From IMG/VR virus record IMGVR_UViG_3300046009_000358, positions 1-22,785 of that record: a stretch of DNA of 22,785 nt. One strand, given 5' to 3'. Under the pieces are notes generated by a model that worked only from the letters and a program-made list of their open reading frames with translations, was not told the origin of the DNA and did not search any database. The translations under genes and the position numbers were made by a program. This document shows, piece by piece, positions 16,461-22,783 of the stretch (positions are counted from its first letter, which is position 1; each line of letters opens with the position of its first letter). The DNA comes from a virus.

Positions 16461-17123
16461 TTAAGTCGGTATATTTTGCCAATTTGGGTCAGGTGGCGTT
16501 TGATCAGTTGGAATAGTGCCCCAAACCAGCACATTACCCACGGAAACAGTTAACTGTAACCCTGCTGGGTACACGTTTGCAATTTTTAGTTTGTCGTATG
16601 CATCTAAACCACTTGCCAACTCAGCCACTGTTGCATTAACAGATGTTGTGGCCGTAGCCAATCCGTTACCCGTAGCGGATTCAGATACGGATACTAAAAT
16701 TAATAAACCGCCAGCGTTTGTGTCAGACCCTGTAGCAATTTCAGCAATTGCCGCTAACACCGTGGTTATGGCTAACTGAGCGTCTGTAGCTCTGGCTGCT
16801 TCTGATATTGAAGCCAATACAGTGCTGATTGCTACTTGTGTAGCTGTACCGGTCACTGTTTCTGCTTGGCTTGCAACCAATGTAGAAGCTATAAAATTTT
16901 GAACAGCGGTGGCGGTTCCGCCTTCAGCACGAACCGCAGTCATGATGTTGTTTAAACTAATAAACGTTTCAGCCGCTGCCGCTGTTTCTGCAATGTTTCC
17001 GCCCAACAAGCTCTCTTGGGAAACAGAATCTAAGCCTGTAGCAGATTCATTTAACGCAGAGGCAAGCGTTTTCCCGCCCTGCGAGGCGAAGGGTGCTTGG
17101 GCAAATGCAACATCTCCAAACAC
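16461..17123 (-). CDS. Ala/Thr-rich repeat virion protein
   Basis: A protein of 220 residues starting at a GTG (no in-frame ATG is close; AGG lies seven bases upstream, just past the previous stop). After FGDVAFAQAPFASQGG the chain is built from degenerate units of roughly 25-30 residues, each with an acidic turn such as NESATGLD, SEAARATD, AEIATGSD, SESATGN or AELASGLD, separated by hydrophobic beta-type stretches. The C-terminal 50 residues form a separate segment ending TPPDPNWQNIPT. This suits a fibrous or tail-attached structural protein. It sits between two minor structural genes and the S74 fibre. I do not recognise a named family. Confidence 0.75.
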   Translation of the reverse strand: MFGDVAFAQAPFASQGGKTLASALNESATGLDSVSQESLLGGNIAETAAAAETFISLNNIMTAVRAEGGTATAVQNFIASTLVASQAETVTGTATQVAISTVLASISEAARATDAQLAITTVLAAIAEIATGSDTNAGGLLILVSVSESATGNGLATATTSVNATVAELASGLDAYDKLKIANVYPAGLQLTVSVGNVLVWGTIPTDQTPPDPNWQNIPT

Positions 17124-17134
17124 CGCAGTACCTA

Positions 17135-17719
17135 TTAGGCTGCGTCAAGCGAGAACGTGTAAGTTACGTTCAGTGTATCGCCGTTATCAACAGTCTTATC
17201 ACCACCGGTAAAGTCACCAGCCGAGAACAATACACCTGATGTTCCGGAAGCTGCGTTTGTTAACAAAGCGCCAGCAACCACAGTACTGTTAACCAACATG
17301 GCAAAAGATGAAGGTGATGCAGAGTTTGTAATCACAGATGGATCAGCAGTTGTTGCCGTGCCAAATGTAACTGCCTTGCGGTTACCTGTGTATGCAGTAC
17401 CGGGAACTAACTCAGTCCAACCTGCGTGTGAAGCCAAAGTATCGCCCGCTGCAAACGTTGTACCTGAACCGGGGCCTTGAACTAAACCCAAGTACCAACC
17501 GGCTGTGTAGCCTGAGCCTTGAAAGTACTTAGCATTCATGTCTTGCAAGCCTTCGTTCACAACCAAGTTGTGGAAGGTGTCAGACCACTTTTCAACGCCA
17601 TCAGCGCCTACGCAAGTAACGGTAAATATACCGCCAGCGCCTGTACGCTCAATGGAACCTTTGTTTACGATCAAGCTTGCTGACACGTTGTCTTGGGCTT
17701 TTGAAGTTTCTGTACTCAT
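17135..17719 (-). CDS. Conserved minor virion protein, beta-rich
   Basis: A protein of 194 residues. Recognisable blocks are KWSDTFHNLVVNEGLQDMN (44-62), GWYLGLVQG (74-82), DTLASHAGWTEL (93-104) and a C-terminal pair of strands with DFTGGDKTVDNGDTLNVTYTF (169-189). I recall the W-x-D-x-F-x-NLVV-x-EGL and GWYLGL blocks as conserved in uncultured aquatic phages, always near fibre or neck genes, without an assigned role. Several of these blocks align with the 151-aa neighbour upstream, suggesting a shared fold. AAGGA lies six bases before the ATG. It is probably a minor head, neck or tail component. There is no enzymatic motif. Confidence 0.82.
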   Translation of the reverse strand: MSTETSKAQDNVSASLIVNKGSIERTGAGGIFTVTCVGADGVEKWSDTFHNLVVNEGLQDMNAKYFQGSGYTAGWYLGLVQGPGSGTTFAAGDTLASHAGWTELVPGTAYTGNRKAVTFGTATTADPSVITNSASPSSFAMLVNSTVVAGALLTNAASGTSGVLFSAGDFTGGDKTVDNGDTLNVTYTFSLDAA

Positions 17720-17728
17720 GATAAGTCC

Positions 17729-18184
17729 TTAAGATATGCGCACGATGGCGCTGTTCGCATCGGCAGTTGGGAAAATGATTTGAAAAGTGTCGTTGGTTAC
17801 CGTTTTATCAGCACCAAAGTCCAACACAGCGACGGATTTGTCACCCTGCGTTGAGTTGTATATTAACGCACCACGAGCAGTAAAAGAGGCGTTAGTCCAG
17901 CTTGTATTTGAGAATGAAATAAAAGCTGTAGGTACTGCGCTTTGATTATTGCCTGACGTAGGGAATTGGCTGATAACTAGCGTATTGCCGCCGGTTGTGT
18001 ACCCATTGCCGTTTGCTACTTGGCCCGTCATGCCTGCCGTGTAAACGGTAGTGCTGGCACTTAGATCTGCTGCGGCTGTAAACAGTGCAATCTTGAATGT
18101 ATTTGGGGTTGTAGGGCCAAAGTTGTGGATAGCTTGAAGAAGCTCAACCTTGCAACTTGTGGTTACGGTTTGAAGAATGCTCAT
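17729..18184 (-). CDS. Conserved minor virion protein, related to its downstream neighbour
   Basis: A protein of 151 residues, starting with a short helix (VTTSCKVELLQAIHNF) and continuing as a beta sandwich-like pattern: FKIALFTAAADL (30-41), a Gly-rich loop, TAFISFSNTSWTNASFTARGALIYN (86-110) and LDFGADKTVTNDTFQIIFP (121-139). The start overlaps the adaptor gene's stop (ATGA). The last two blocks match, in the same order, blocks in the 194-aa protein that follows. The position directly after the adaptor suggests a neck or tail component. No known catalytic or binding motif is present. Confidence 0.82.
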   Translation of the reverse strand: MSILQTVTTSCKVELLQAIHNFGPTTPNTFKIALFTAAADLSASTTVYTAGMTGQVANGNGYTTGGNTLVISQFPTSGNNQSAVPTAFISFSNTSWTNASFTARGALIYNSTQGDKSVAVLDFGADKTVTNDTFQIIFPTADANSAIVRIS

Positions 18185-19020
18185 GATACTTGTACCCTAA
18201 CTTGACCGTCGCGGTAAGCGTCAGCCCGTTGTTTGCCGTCACCCAAGTTCTTGAGCAGGGCAATAGCCTGCACATAACGATCTTGAGCTACTTTCATCAT
18301 ATCGGCCTCTTGACGCATATAAACAAATGCTTCACAGATTGTCCCATATAACAGCGTGGAATCAAAGTTATCTCCAAGCCAAGTTGTACCAGCGGTAACA
18401 ATAGACTCGGGGTAATAGTAATAATGCAACTCAGCCATGTACGCTAAGTTAGGTGTCGGGCCAACAATGAACGTCAACTCATTATCATCCGCAGATTGCG
18501 GGCCAAAGATGGCGTAATGTTTTGGCTCACCACGGGTAGCAGTTTGGGGATACGCTTCACGGATGAAGTTCACATCTTTGTTTAGCAGGAACAAGAAGTC
18601 GCCTTGGAAGATGATAGTACCTGAGACTGTCCCTGTGTTTGCTTGCGTCAGATAAACCGTAGTTCCGGTTACTGCACGAACGTAAGTTCCAGACGGAATG
18701 TTTGCATTAGAGACCGACTGCCCTACAGCGATACCAGTAGCATCCGCTACAACAACCGTAAAAGCACCGGAAGTGCCTGTGGCTGTGGTTGTGATGACAG
18801 GATAGATTGACAGGCTGTATGGCGACAGGAAGTCATATGGACAAGCCAAGTACTTATTGCCGGTATTCAGTGAGCCTGTCACGTTCTTTCTCAAGTTGGC
18901 AATCTGCACCGTGTTATAGATGCGTTGCTCCGCCTGACGGATAAATGTATCCATGTCAGTCGTTGGGAAAGTGTTCTCGCAGTAATCAGTTACTGCGGTA
19001 ACAAGCTGGCTGTAATTCAT
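18181..19020 (-). CDS. Head-tail adaptor, SU10 adaptor-like
   Basis: A protein of 279 residues. The N-terminal helices NYSQLVTAVTDYCENTF and MDTFIRQAEQRIYNTVQIANLRK (23-45) and the C-terminal helices FDSTLLYGTICEAFVYMRQE and ALLKNLGDGKQRADAYRDGQ fit the helical-bundle adaptor that sits under the portal in SU10-like and similar short-tailed phages. Residues 76-139 form what looks like an inserted small beta domain (GIAVGQSVSNANIPSGTYVR), which is unusual inside a helical adaptor. The start overlaps the previous stop (ATGA). Its role would be to extend the portal channel and receive the tail. The family assignment is from recognition of the pattern, not from a search. Confidence 0.8.
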   Translation of the reverse strand: MNYSQLVTAVTDYCENTFPTTDMDTFIRQAEQRIYNTVQIANLRKNVTGSLNTGNKYLACPYDFLSPYSLSIYPVITTTATGTSGAFTVVVADATGIAVGQSVSNANIPSGTYVRAVTGTTVYLTQANTGTVSGTIIFQGDFLFLLNKDVNFIREAYPQTATRGEPKHYAIFGPQSADDNELTFIVGPTPNLAYMAELHYYYYPESIVTAGTTWLGDNFDSTLLYGTICEAFVYMRQEADMMKVAQDRYVQAIALLKNLGDGKQRADAYRDGQVRVQVS

Positions 19021-19280
19021 GCCATCGGGCCTCTAGACATAAAGCCTTTGGTAGCCGCACCTGCGCCACGCATTTTGATACCAGACGTTTTAGCGGCTGG
19101 TTGTGAGCGGCGATACACGTTGCCTACAGCCATATTGACTGTGCCAGCATCACTGTGGTCAGGGCCAGAACCGGGATTGTCAGTAGCCTTAACAACTTTA
19201 CCCGTCATGGTATGAGGCGTAGCGTAGACTTCGGCATCGCCAACTTCTTTGCCCATCATCTTTTTGCTAAATGTAGCCAT
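19017..19280 (-). CDS. Small basic protein with RGAGAATKG...RGPMA ending
   Basis: A protein of 87 residues, basic, with no predicted membrane segment. The C-terminus KMRGAGAATKGFMSRGPMA (69-87) resembles endings of small proteins found beside connector genes in many uncultured phages. The centre (HTMTGKVVKATDNPGSGPDH) is Gly/Pro-rich and probably extended. GAGG lies six bases before the ATG, and the stop overlaps the adaptor start (ATGA). It could be a small head-surface or neck protein; the role is unknown. Confidence 0.75.
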   Translation of the reverse strand: MATFSKKMMGKEVGDAEVYATPHTMTGKVVKATDNPGSGPDHSDAGTVNMAVGNVYRRSQPAAKTSGIKMRGAGAATKGFMSRGPMA

Positions 19281-19282
19281 AA

Positions 19283-19471
19283 TTAACCTCGTTTCTGTGC
19301 GGCAATCTTTGCCAAACCACGACCCATAGTCTTCATGTCAGAGTTGGTTTTACCCTTACCCTTACCTTTTCCGCCCATCATTTCTTTTTGGGAAGGGCCG
19401 CTAGTAGGGAAAACTTGAACATCAGTTTTACCCTTTTTTGCAATGCCATCGGCTGATTTTGTGTATGCCAT
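19283..19471 (-). CDS. Small basic Lys/Gly-rich protein with DGIAKKGKT motif
   Basis: A protein of 62 residues, very rich in Lys and Gly, with SADGIAKKGKTDVQVF (6-21), GGKGKGKGKT (33-42) and a helical basic tail. The first motif resembles the DG(C/I)A(T/S)KGKTKG motif at the C-termini of three proteins about 2 kb upstream in the operon. A strong AGGAG lies seven bases before the ATG. The composition suits an unstructured nucleic-acid-contacting or head-associated protein. No named family is recognised. Confidence 0.72.
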   Translation of the reverse strand: MAYTKSADGIAKKGKTDVQVFPTSGPSQKEMMGGKGKGKGKTNSDMKTMGRGLAKIAAQKRG

Positions 19472-19472
19472 A

Positions 19473-19865
19473 TTAAGCTCCTATCTGTATCGTTACTGTA
19501 CCAACTTGTGCAGCTAATGCCAAGTAGTTTGGCGTTAAAGCTGAATCAAAAAACCTAGATCCGCCAACCGGATTCCATCCCCACTGAATATCCCGTGAAC
19601 CACCTCCGGTGTACCCGTTAGCGTTTACACCAGAAGTTACATATGTTGTATCCCTACGTGGGTTACGCAAAGCTTGAGGATCATCCACCGGGAACGTGCC
19701 CAACATTAACTGCGGCTGGTCAGGATCCCAACATTCCGGACAGACTAACAGTTGATACTTACGCTGCTTAATGATCTCTGTCTTAAGCTTCTTAAGTTTA
19801 AACTGCTGTCCACAGCGATCACACATGGCAATCGCTATTTTGCCGGATGTAAACCTATTTCCCAT
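19473..19865 (-). CDS. Zinc-ribbon virion-region protein
   Basis: A protein of 130 residues. Two CxxC knuckles, CDRC (15-18) and CPEC (42-45), 23 residues apart, make a treble-clef or ribbon-type zinc site. The block CPECWDPDQPQLMLG (42-56) and DPQALRNPRRDTTY that follows are conserved, as I recall, in uncultured aquatic phages beside connector genes. The rest is Gly/Asn-rich with a beta tail. The start overlaps the connector stop as TAATG. The setting suggests a small structural or assembly protein rather than a transcription factor, though a regulatory role cannot be excluded from sequence alone. Confidence 0.8.
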   Translation of the reverse strand: MGNRFTSGKIAIAMCDRCGQQFKLKKLKTEIIKQRKYQLLVCPECWDPDQPQLMLGTFPVDDPQALRNPRRDTTYVTSGVNANGYTGGGSRDIQWGWNPVGGSRFFDSALTPNYLALAAQVGTVTIQIGA

Positions 19866-20791
19866 TACGTACCACCAATAAACTGCTGGCGCGGAACAAA
19901 CCTAACCGCAGCCTTCTCTCGGTCTTCACCGGCTGCAATCTCAAATGTTTCGTCGTAAATCTGTTTGAGCATCTGAATGCGAGGCATTAACTCAGGCACT
20001 TTAACGGCAATGTGGTACGCCAAACCTGCAACAACGCAGGGCAGGAAACGGAAGTTCATATCAGCTGTTTCTACACCACCGCCTGCATCTTGCACTCGGC
20101 GCAGTCTCCAATACACAAATTGATATGGAGTGCTGTTATCAGGAGTAGGCCATACGGTTACTGCGGGTAGTTGAGGCACAAACACCGCTGTACCTACGTT
20201 ATGAGAAACCGCAGTTGTATTGTTCTGACCACGGTACACACCACCTAGGGTATTACCTGTGACGTAGGTGTAATAGATGTCTTCGCTATCAAGACGGATA
20301 AAGCCTGCCCCAGCTAACCCAACCACCGAGTTAAGGGTGATCGTCGTTGCCGTGGAGGTGACGGCTGTTTCAACCACTGATGCAGTTGGATTAACTTCGC
20401 CCGAAAGGCGCTGAATCCAAACTTGGATGGGTCGGGCTTGGCTGAGTTTGTTTGGGATTGTGGCATACGTAGAAACACTAATACGTGTGATGGTTAAGTC
20501 AGCCTGCGTAGAAGACGTGTTCTGCCCCGTGCGGATAACATGCTCAAGCAAGTCAATGGTATCTGTAGGCAGAGCATACGTGGCAAGTCCCGGAGTTAGG
20601 TTGATTACACCCTGCTCCATAGTCCACATGTTGATGCCTTTGTTCTGCCACTCTATGGTCATTAGGTTCATAGACCTACGTGCTGTACGCAAGTCATAAC
20701 CCGAACGCATTTCCCGCCCAGCCCTCTCCCACGCTTCCTCGGCAATCTCCGTGAAGTCCATATTGAAGAGCGTTGAGCCGGTAGTGGTCAT
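19865..20791 (-). CDS. Head-tail connector / tail-tube-like protein (P22 gp4 or T7 gp11 type)
   Basis: A protein of 308 residues. The N-terminal helices AEEAWERAGREMRSGYDLRTARRSMN (17-42) and IEWQNKGINMW, then ATYALPTDTIDLLEHVIR (70-87), are characteristic of a connector family in short-tailed aquatic phages. The C-terminal helices (FRFLPCVVAGLAYHIAVKVPE; RIQMLKQIYDETFEIAAGEDRE) complete the bundle. Residues about 135-208 look like an inserted beta domain (DIYYTYVTGNTLGGVYRG), a unit seen in many phage proteins. The start overlaps the upstream stop (ATGA) and AGGA lies six bases ahead. It probably assembles as a ring below the portal. Which known connector is the closest relative is uncertain. 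Confidence 0.8.
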   Translation of the reverse strand: MTTTGSTLFNMDFTEIAEEAWERAGREMRSGYDLRTARRSMNLMTIEWQNKGINMWTMEQGVINLTPGLATYALPTDTIDLLEHVIRTGQNTSSTQADLTITRISVSTYATIPNKLSQARPIQVWIQRLSGEVNPTASVVETAVTSTATTITLNSVVGLAGAGFIRLDSEDIYYTYVTGNTLGGVYRGQNNTTAVSHNVGTAVFVPQLPAVTVWPTPDNSTPYQFVYWRLRRVQDAGGGVETADMNFRFLPCVVAGLAYHIAVKVPELMPRIQMLKQIYDETFEIAAGEDREKAAVRFVPRQQFIGGT

Positions 20792-21021
20792 CTAAATCCT
20801 GCCGTTTTCTTTGCTATTGTTTTAGGTTGGGCTACAAACTGTTTGCCCGCCGCCTTGCCTGCGCGTTTGGCTTTGGTTGTAGCTGCGTACTCAGATGATG
20901 ACAAAGACTTGATAGCCGCTTCGGGCAAATACCGCTCCCCCGTCTTGCTAGATGGTTTGCCAGACTTAGTGCGCCATTTCTGGTCGCCCCAATCTTTAAG
21001 CGATTTTTGAGGGGCTTTCAA
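20788..21021 (-). CDS. Small basic conserved protein, WRTKSGKPS type, TTG start
   Basis: A protein of 77 residues starting at a TTG that overlaps the previous stop (TTGA) and is preceded by GGTGGAGG, the strongest ribosome site in the window. No ATG lies near the N-terminus. Conserved blocks are DWGDQKWRTKSGKPSSKTG, ERYLPEAAIKSLSSSEYAAT and a basic tail QFVAQPKTIAKKTAGFR. I associate this pattern from memory with a domain of unknown function (possibly DUF5872) found in phages and large viruses; this was not checked. It is strongly basic and probably binds nucleic acid or an acidic protein surface. It lies directly before the first connector gene. Confidence 0.82.
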   Translation of the reverse strand: MKAPQKSLKDWGDQKWRTKSGKPSSKTGERYLPEAAIKSLSSSEYAATTKAKRAGKAAGKQFVAQPKTIAKKTAGFR

Positions 21022-21293
21022 TCTCTATATCCTCCACCAGCTTCCTTGTATTTTTTAGCTACAAGTTGAGCTTTACGAGCAGACCATTCACCAGCGCCTG
21101 TACCATGCGTTGCCGCAGCTTTTACCTGAGACACAATTCTCTTACGCAAATCTGGCTTGGTATAGTTACCAGCAGCATTGACTTTACCGCCTTCGGCATA
21201 CTGCGTAAAGTCGGTATCATCCCGGCGAGCCTTACGCTTGCCTTTGGGCATTTTGCTAGGGAGCATAGCACCCATTCCACGGCTTGCCATCAT
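21018..21293 (-). CDS. Small basic protein with YAEGGKV and a helical KP-type domain
   Basis: A protein of 91 residues. A basic Met/Lys start (MLPSKMPKGKRKARR) leads to TQYAEGGKV (30-38), then AAGNYTKPDLRKRIVSQVKAA (40-60) and GEWSARKAQLVAKKYKEAGGGYRD. I recall the NAAGNYTKPxxRK...WSARKAQ block as a small domain widespread in uncultured phages, with no assigned function. The start overlaps the preceding stop (ATGATG, two possible in-phase starts). It is strongly basic, like its neighbours. A head-associated or DNA-contacting role is inference. Confidence 0.8.
   Translation of the reverse strand: MMASRGMGAMLPSKMPKGKRKARRDDTDFTQYAEGGKVNAAGNYTKPDLRKRIVSQVKAAATHGTGAGEWSARKAQLVAKKYKEAGGGYRD
21031..21038 (-). 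promoter_or_regulatory. Strong ribosome-binding site fixing a TTG start
   Basis: GGTGGAGG on the minus strand, with its GGAGG core nine bases before the TTG at 21021. It is the best match to the anti-Shine-Dalgarno in the window and supports a TTG start for the 77-aa gene, which otherwise has no start near its N-terminus. Confidence 0.7.
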
Positions 21294-21466
21294 TTGGGAT
21301 TGCCTTTGGCTTTCTTGGCTAGAAACAATTTATCAACCATTTCTATCCGTTGAGGTTTAGTTGTAACCTTGTTAATAATACCCAAACGTTTGGGTTTACT
21401 TGCGCCGTAAAACCCAGCCTTCTTTAAAGACTTAACTACTTTAGCAGTTGGTTTTACAGTTGCCAT
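21290..21466 (-). CDS. Small basic protein, function unknown
   Basis: A protein of 58 residues starting MATVKPTAKVVKSLKK. I chose the ATG at 21466, one base after the previous stop; a GTG at 21481 in the same frame would overlap the upstream gene by five codons and seems less likely. It has about one third basic and alcohol residues, two short helices (AKVVKSLKKAGF; QRIEMVDKLFLAKK) and no membrane segment. It overlaps the next start (ATGA). No family is recognised. Confidence 0.72.
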   Translation of the reverse strand: MATVKPTAKVVKSLKKAGFYGASKPKRLGIINKVTTKPQRIEMVDKLFLAKKAKGNPK

Positions 21467-21467
21467 A

Positions 21468-21761
21468 TCAGCATTTTCCACCGTTACGCATGGTAATCAT
21501 TGTGCCTTTAGTTTTACCCTTGGTAGCACAACCATCAGCACGATTGGAAGCTGTGCCGCCTTTAGCCATTCTTTTTACAGATTTGCCATCAATATCTTGG
21601 GGCACAGGCATACCTTCACGAAACACTGTATCTTTAGGTGTAGACTTTTTGGGCGGTGGCATTTTAGGCGCAGGCTTTTTAACAGCCGGTACACCTTCAG
21701 GGTCTGTGGGTGGTTTACCCATTTCAGCAGTATAGATACCGCCTTCAGCGTATTTTTTCAT
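21468..21761 (-). CDS. Small protein with YAEGG start and DGCATKGKTKG...GGKC ending
   Basis: A protein of 97 residues. It begins MKKYAEGGIYTAEMGKPP, then a Pro/Lys-rich linker (about 17-45), and ends with NRADGCATKGKTKGTMITM...GGKC (73-97). The last 25 residues are shared with the next two proteins upstream. It is likely disordered in the middle. GGAAAG lies nine bases before the ATG. The conserved terminal Cys and the shared tail suggest a common attachment or packaging signal, but the function is unknown. Confidence 0.78.
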   Translation of the reverse strand: MKKYAEGGIYTAEMGKPPTDPEGVPAVKKPAPKMPPPKKSTPKDTVFREGMPVPQDIDGKSVKRMAKGGTASNRADGCATKGKTKGTMITMRNGGKC

Positions 21762-21764
21762 ACC

Positions 21765-22232
21765 TTAGCACTTTCCGCCGTAGTTCATTTTGACCATAGT
21801 GCCTTTGGTCTTGCCTTTAGTGGCACAACCATCCGCACGACTAGAGGCGGAAGAAACAGAGCCACCGCTCTTCATGCCTTTAGCACGAGTTTTTAGTAGT
21901 GCTTCTTCTTCAGGACGACGACCACTTCTAATATTTTTAGGGTCAATAAGTCCTTCGTCGTCAAAACGAGGGCCACTTCTAATATTAGATGGATCAATAA
22001 GCTTAGGAGAACTCGACTTAGGCTCTTTACGGCGTGTCAAACCTTGTTTAGCATTTAAGTAATCACGCAAATTGTCATAGCCTGATTTAGCTAATTCTTC
22101 TTTGGTAACAATGCCAGCTTTTTTAGGCTTTGGTGATGGCATAGCCGCAGGAGGTGCGCCACTATTGTCGTCTTCAGGCATAGTGCCTGAGCCGGGTTCA
22201 ATAAACTCGTAGTTATTGATGTTTGGCTTCAT
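21765..22232 (-). CDS. Acidic/basic mosaic small protein with DGCATKGKTKG...GGKC ending
   Basis: A protein of 155 residues. An acidic, Pro-rich start is followed by a helix GYDNLRDYLNAKQGLTRRKE (51-70), then a 17-residue repeat with LIDPSNIRSG (78-87) and LIDPKNIRSG (95-104), a charged helix, and the shared tail SRADGCATKGKTKGTMVKM...GGKC (131-155). AAGGA lies six bases before the ATG. The G-x-x-x-LRDYLN block is one I recall from proteins of uncultured aquatic phages. Its role is unknown; the head-proximal position suggests a minor head or packaged protein. Confidence 0.78.
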   Translation of the reverse strand: MKPNINNYEFIEPGSGTMPEDDNSGAPPAAMPSPKPKKAGIVTKEELAKSGYDNLRDYLNAKQGLTRRKEPKSSSPKLIDPSNIRSGPRFDDEGLIDPKNIRSGRRPEEEALLKTRAKGMKSGGSVSSASSRADGCATKGKTKGTMVKMNYGGKC

Positions 22233-22241
22233 GTTAATTCC

Positions 22242-22733
22242 TTAGCAGGCTCTGCCGCCCTTGTTCATGGCAATCATTGTGCCCTTGGTTTTACCTTTAG
22301 AGGCAATACCATCACGGCTTGATGAGGATTTAACTGAACCCATCTTAGATGGAGCCATACCGCCTTTGGAAAGCTTGGTCATTTCTGCGCCTTTGTGCAA
22401 ACGGCCTTCGTGTTTGTTTACAGCCTTTTGCATCATGGACTTGTCCATCTTGACATCTTTGTGAGCCATGCCACCCTTAGCCATTTTGCCCTTGCCGTCA
22501 GCAGCAAAGTCAGGAACCATTTTGCCGCCCTTGTTGACCATAGTCATACCACCGTCAGCATATCCACCCATGTTCATCTTTTTCATGTCGCCACCTTTAA
22601 AAAATTTACGGCCTTTATCAGCCTTTGAAAAATCTTTTCCCACGGACTGTGGGACTCCTGCTTTCTTGGCGAACGATGGGTTATGAGCCACCGCCTCCAT
22701 GAAATTGTGTTGCTTCTTACTTGTGCTCGGCAT
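22242..22733 (-). CDS. Met/Lys/Gly-rich protein with MPSTSKKQHNFM start and DGIASKGKTKG tail
   Basis: A protein of 163 residues. I chose the second of two adjacent ATGs (22733 rather than 22736) because AAAGG then has six-base spacing and MPSTSKKQHNFM is the form I recall for this N-terminal block. Residues 1-42 (QHNFMEAVAHNPSFAKKAGVP) form a compact helical motif common in phage proteins near capsid genes. After that the chain is a run of KGGM-type units (46-49, 86-89, 123-126) with YADGGM at 58-63 and about 18 Met in total. The tail is SRDGIASKGKTKGTMIAM...GGRAC. It is extremely basic and probably mostly disordered. It may coat or condense DNA or line the head; this is inference. Confidence 0.78.
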   Translation of the reverse strand: MPSTSKKQHNFMEAVAHNPSFAKKAGVPQSVGKDFSKADKGRKFFKGGDMKKMNMGGYADGGMTMVNKGGKMVPDFAADGKGKMAKGGMAHKDVKMDKSMMQKAVNKHEGRLHKGAEMTKLSKGGMAPSKMGSVKSSSSRDGIASKGKTKGTMIAMNKGGRAC

Positions 22734-22735
22734 CA

Positions 22736-22783
22736 TCAGCCTTTTTGAATAAGCTGGTCAATCTTTGCTTCAAGCTTGTTTTC
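22736..22783 (-). CDS. 3' end of an upstream gene, helical C-terminus
   Basis: Only the last 15 codons and the stop lie in the window, read ENKLEAKIDQLIQKG. The stop overlaps the next start (TGATG), as at other junctions here. The heptad-like Leu/Ile spacing suggests a coiled-coil end. The gene cannot be identified from this fragment. Confidence 0.5.
   Translation of the reverse strand, partial: ENKLEAKIDQLIQKG

Noticed and set aside
4639-19803. GTTTAAAC copies as CRISPR or attachment repeats
   Set aside because: Copies are only eight bases, widely and irregularly spaced, and almost all lie inside coding frames.
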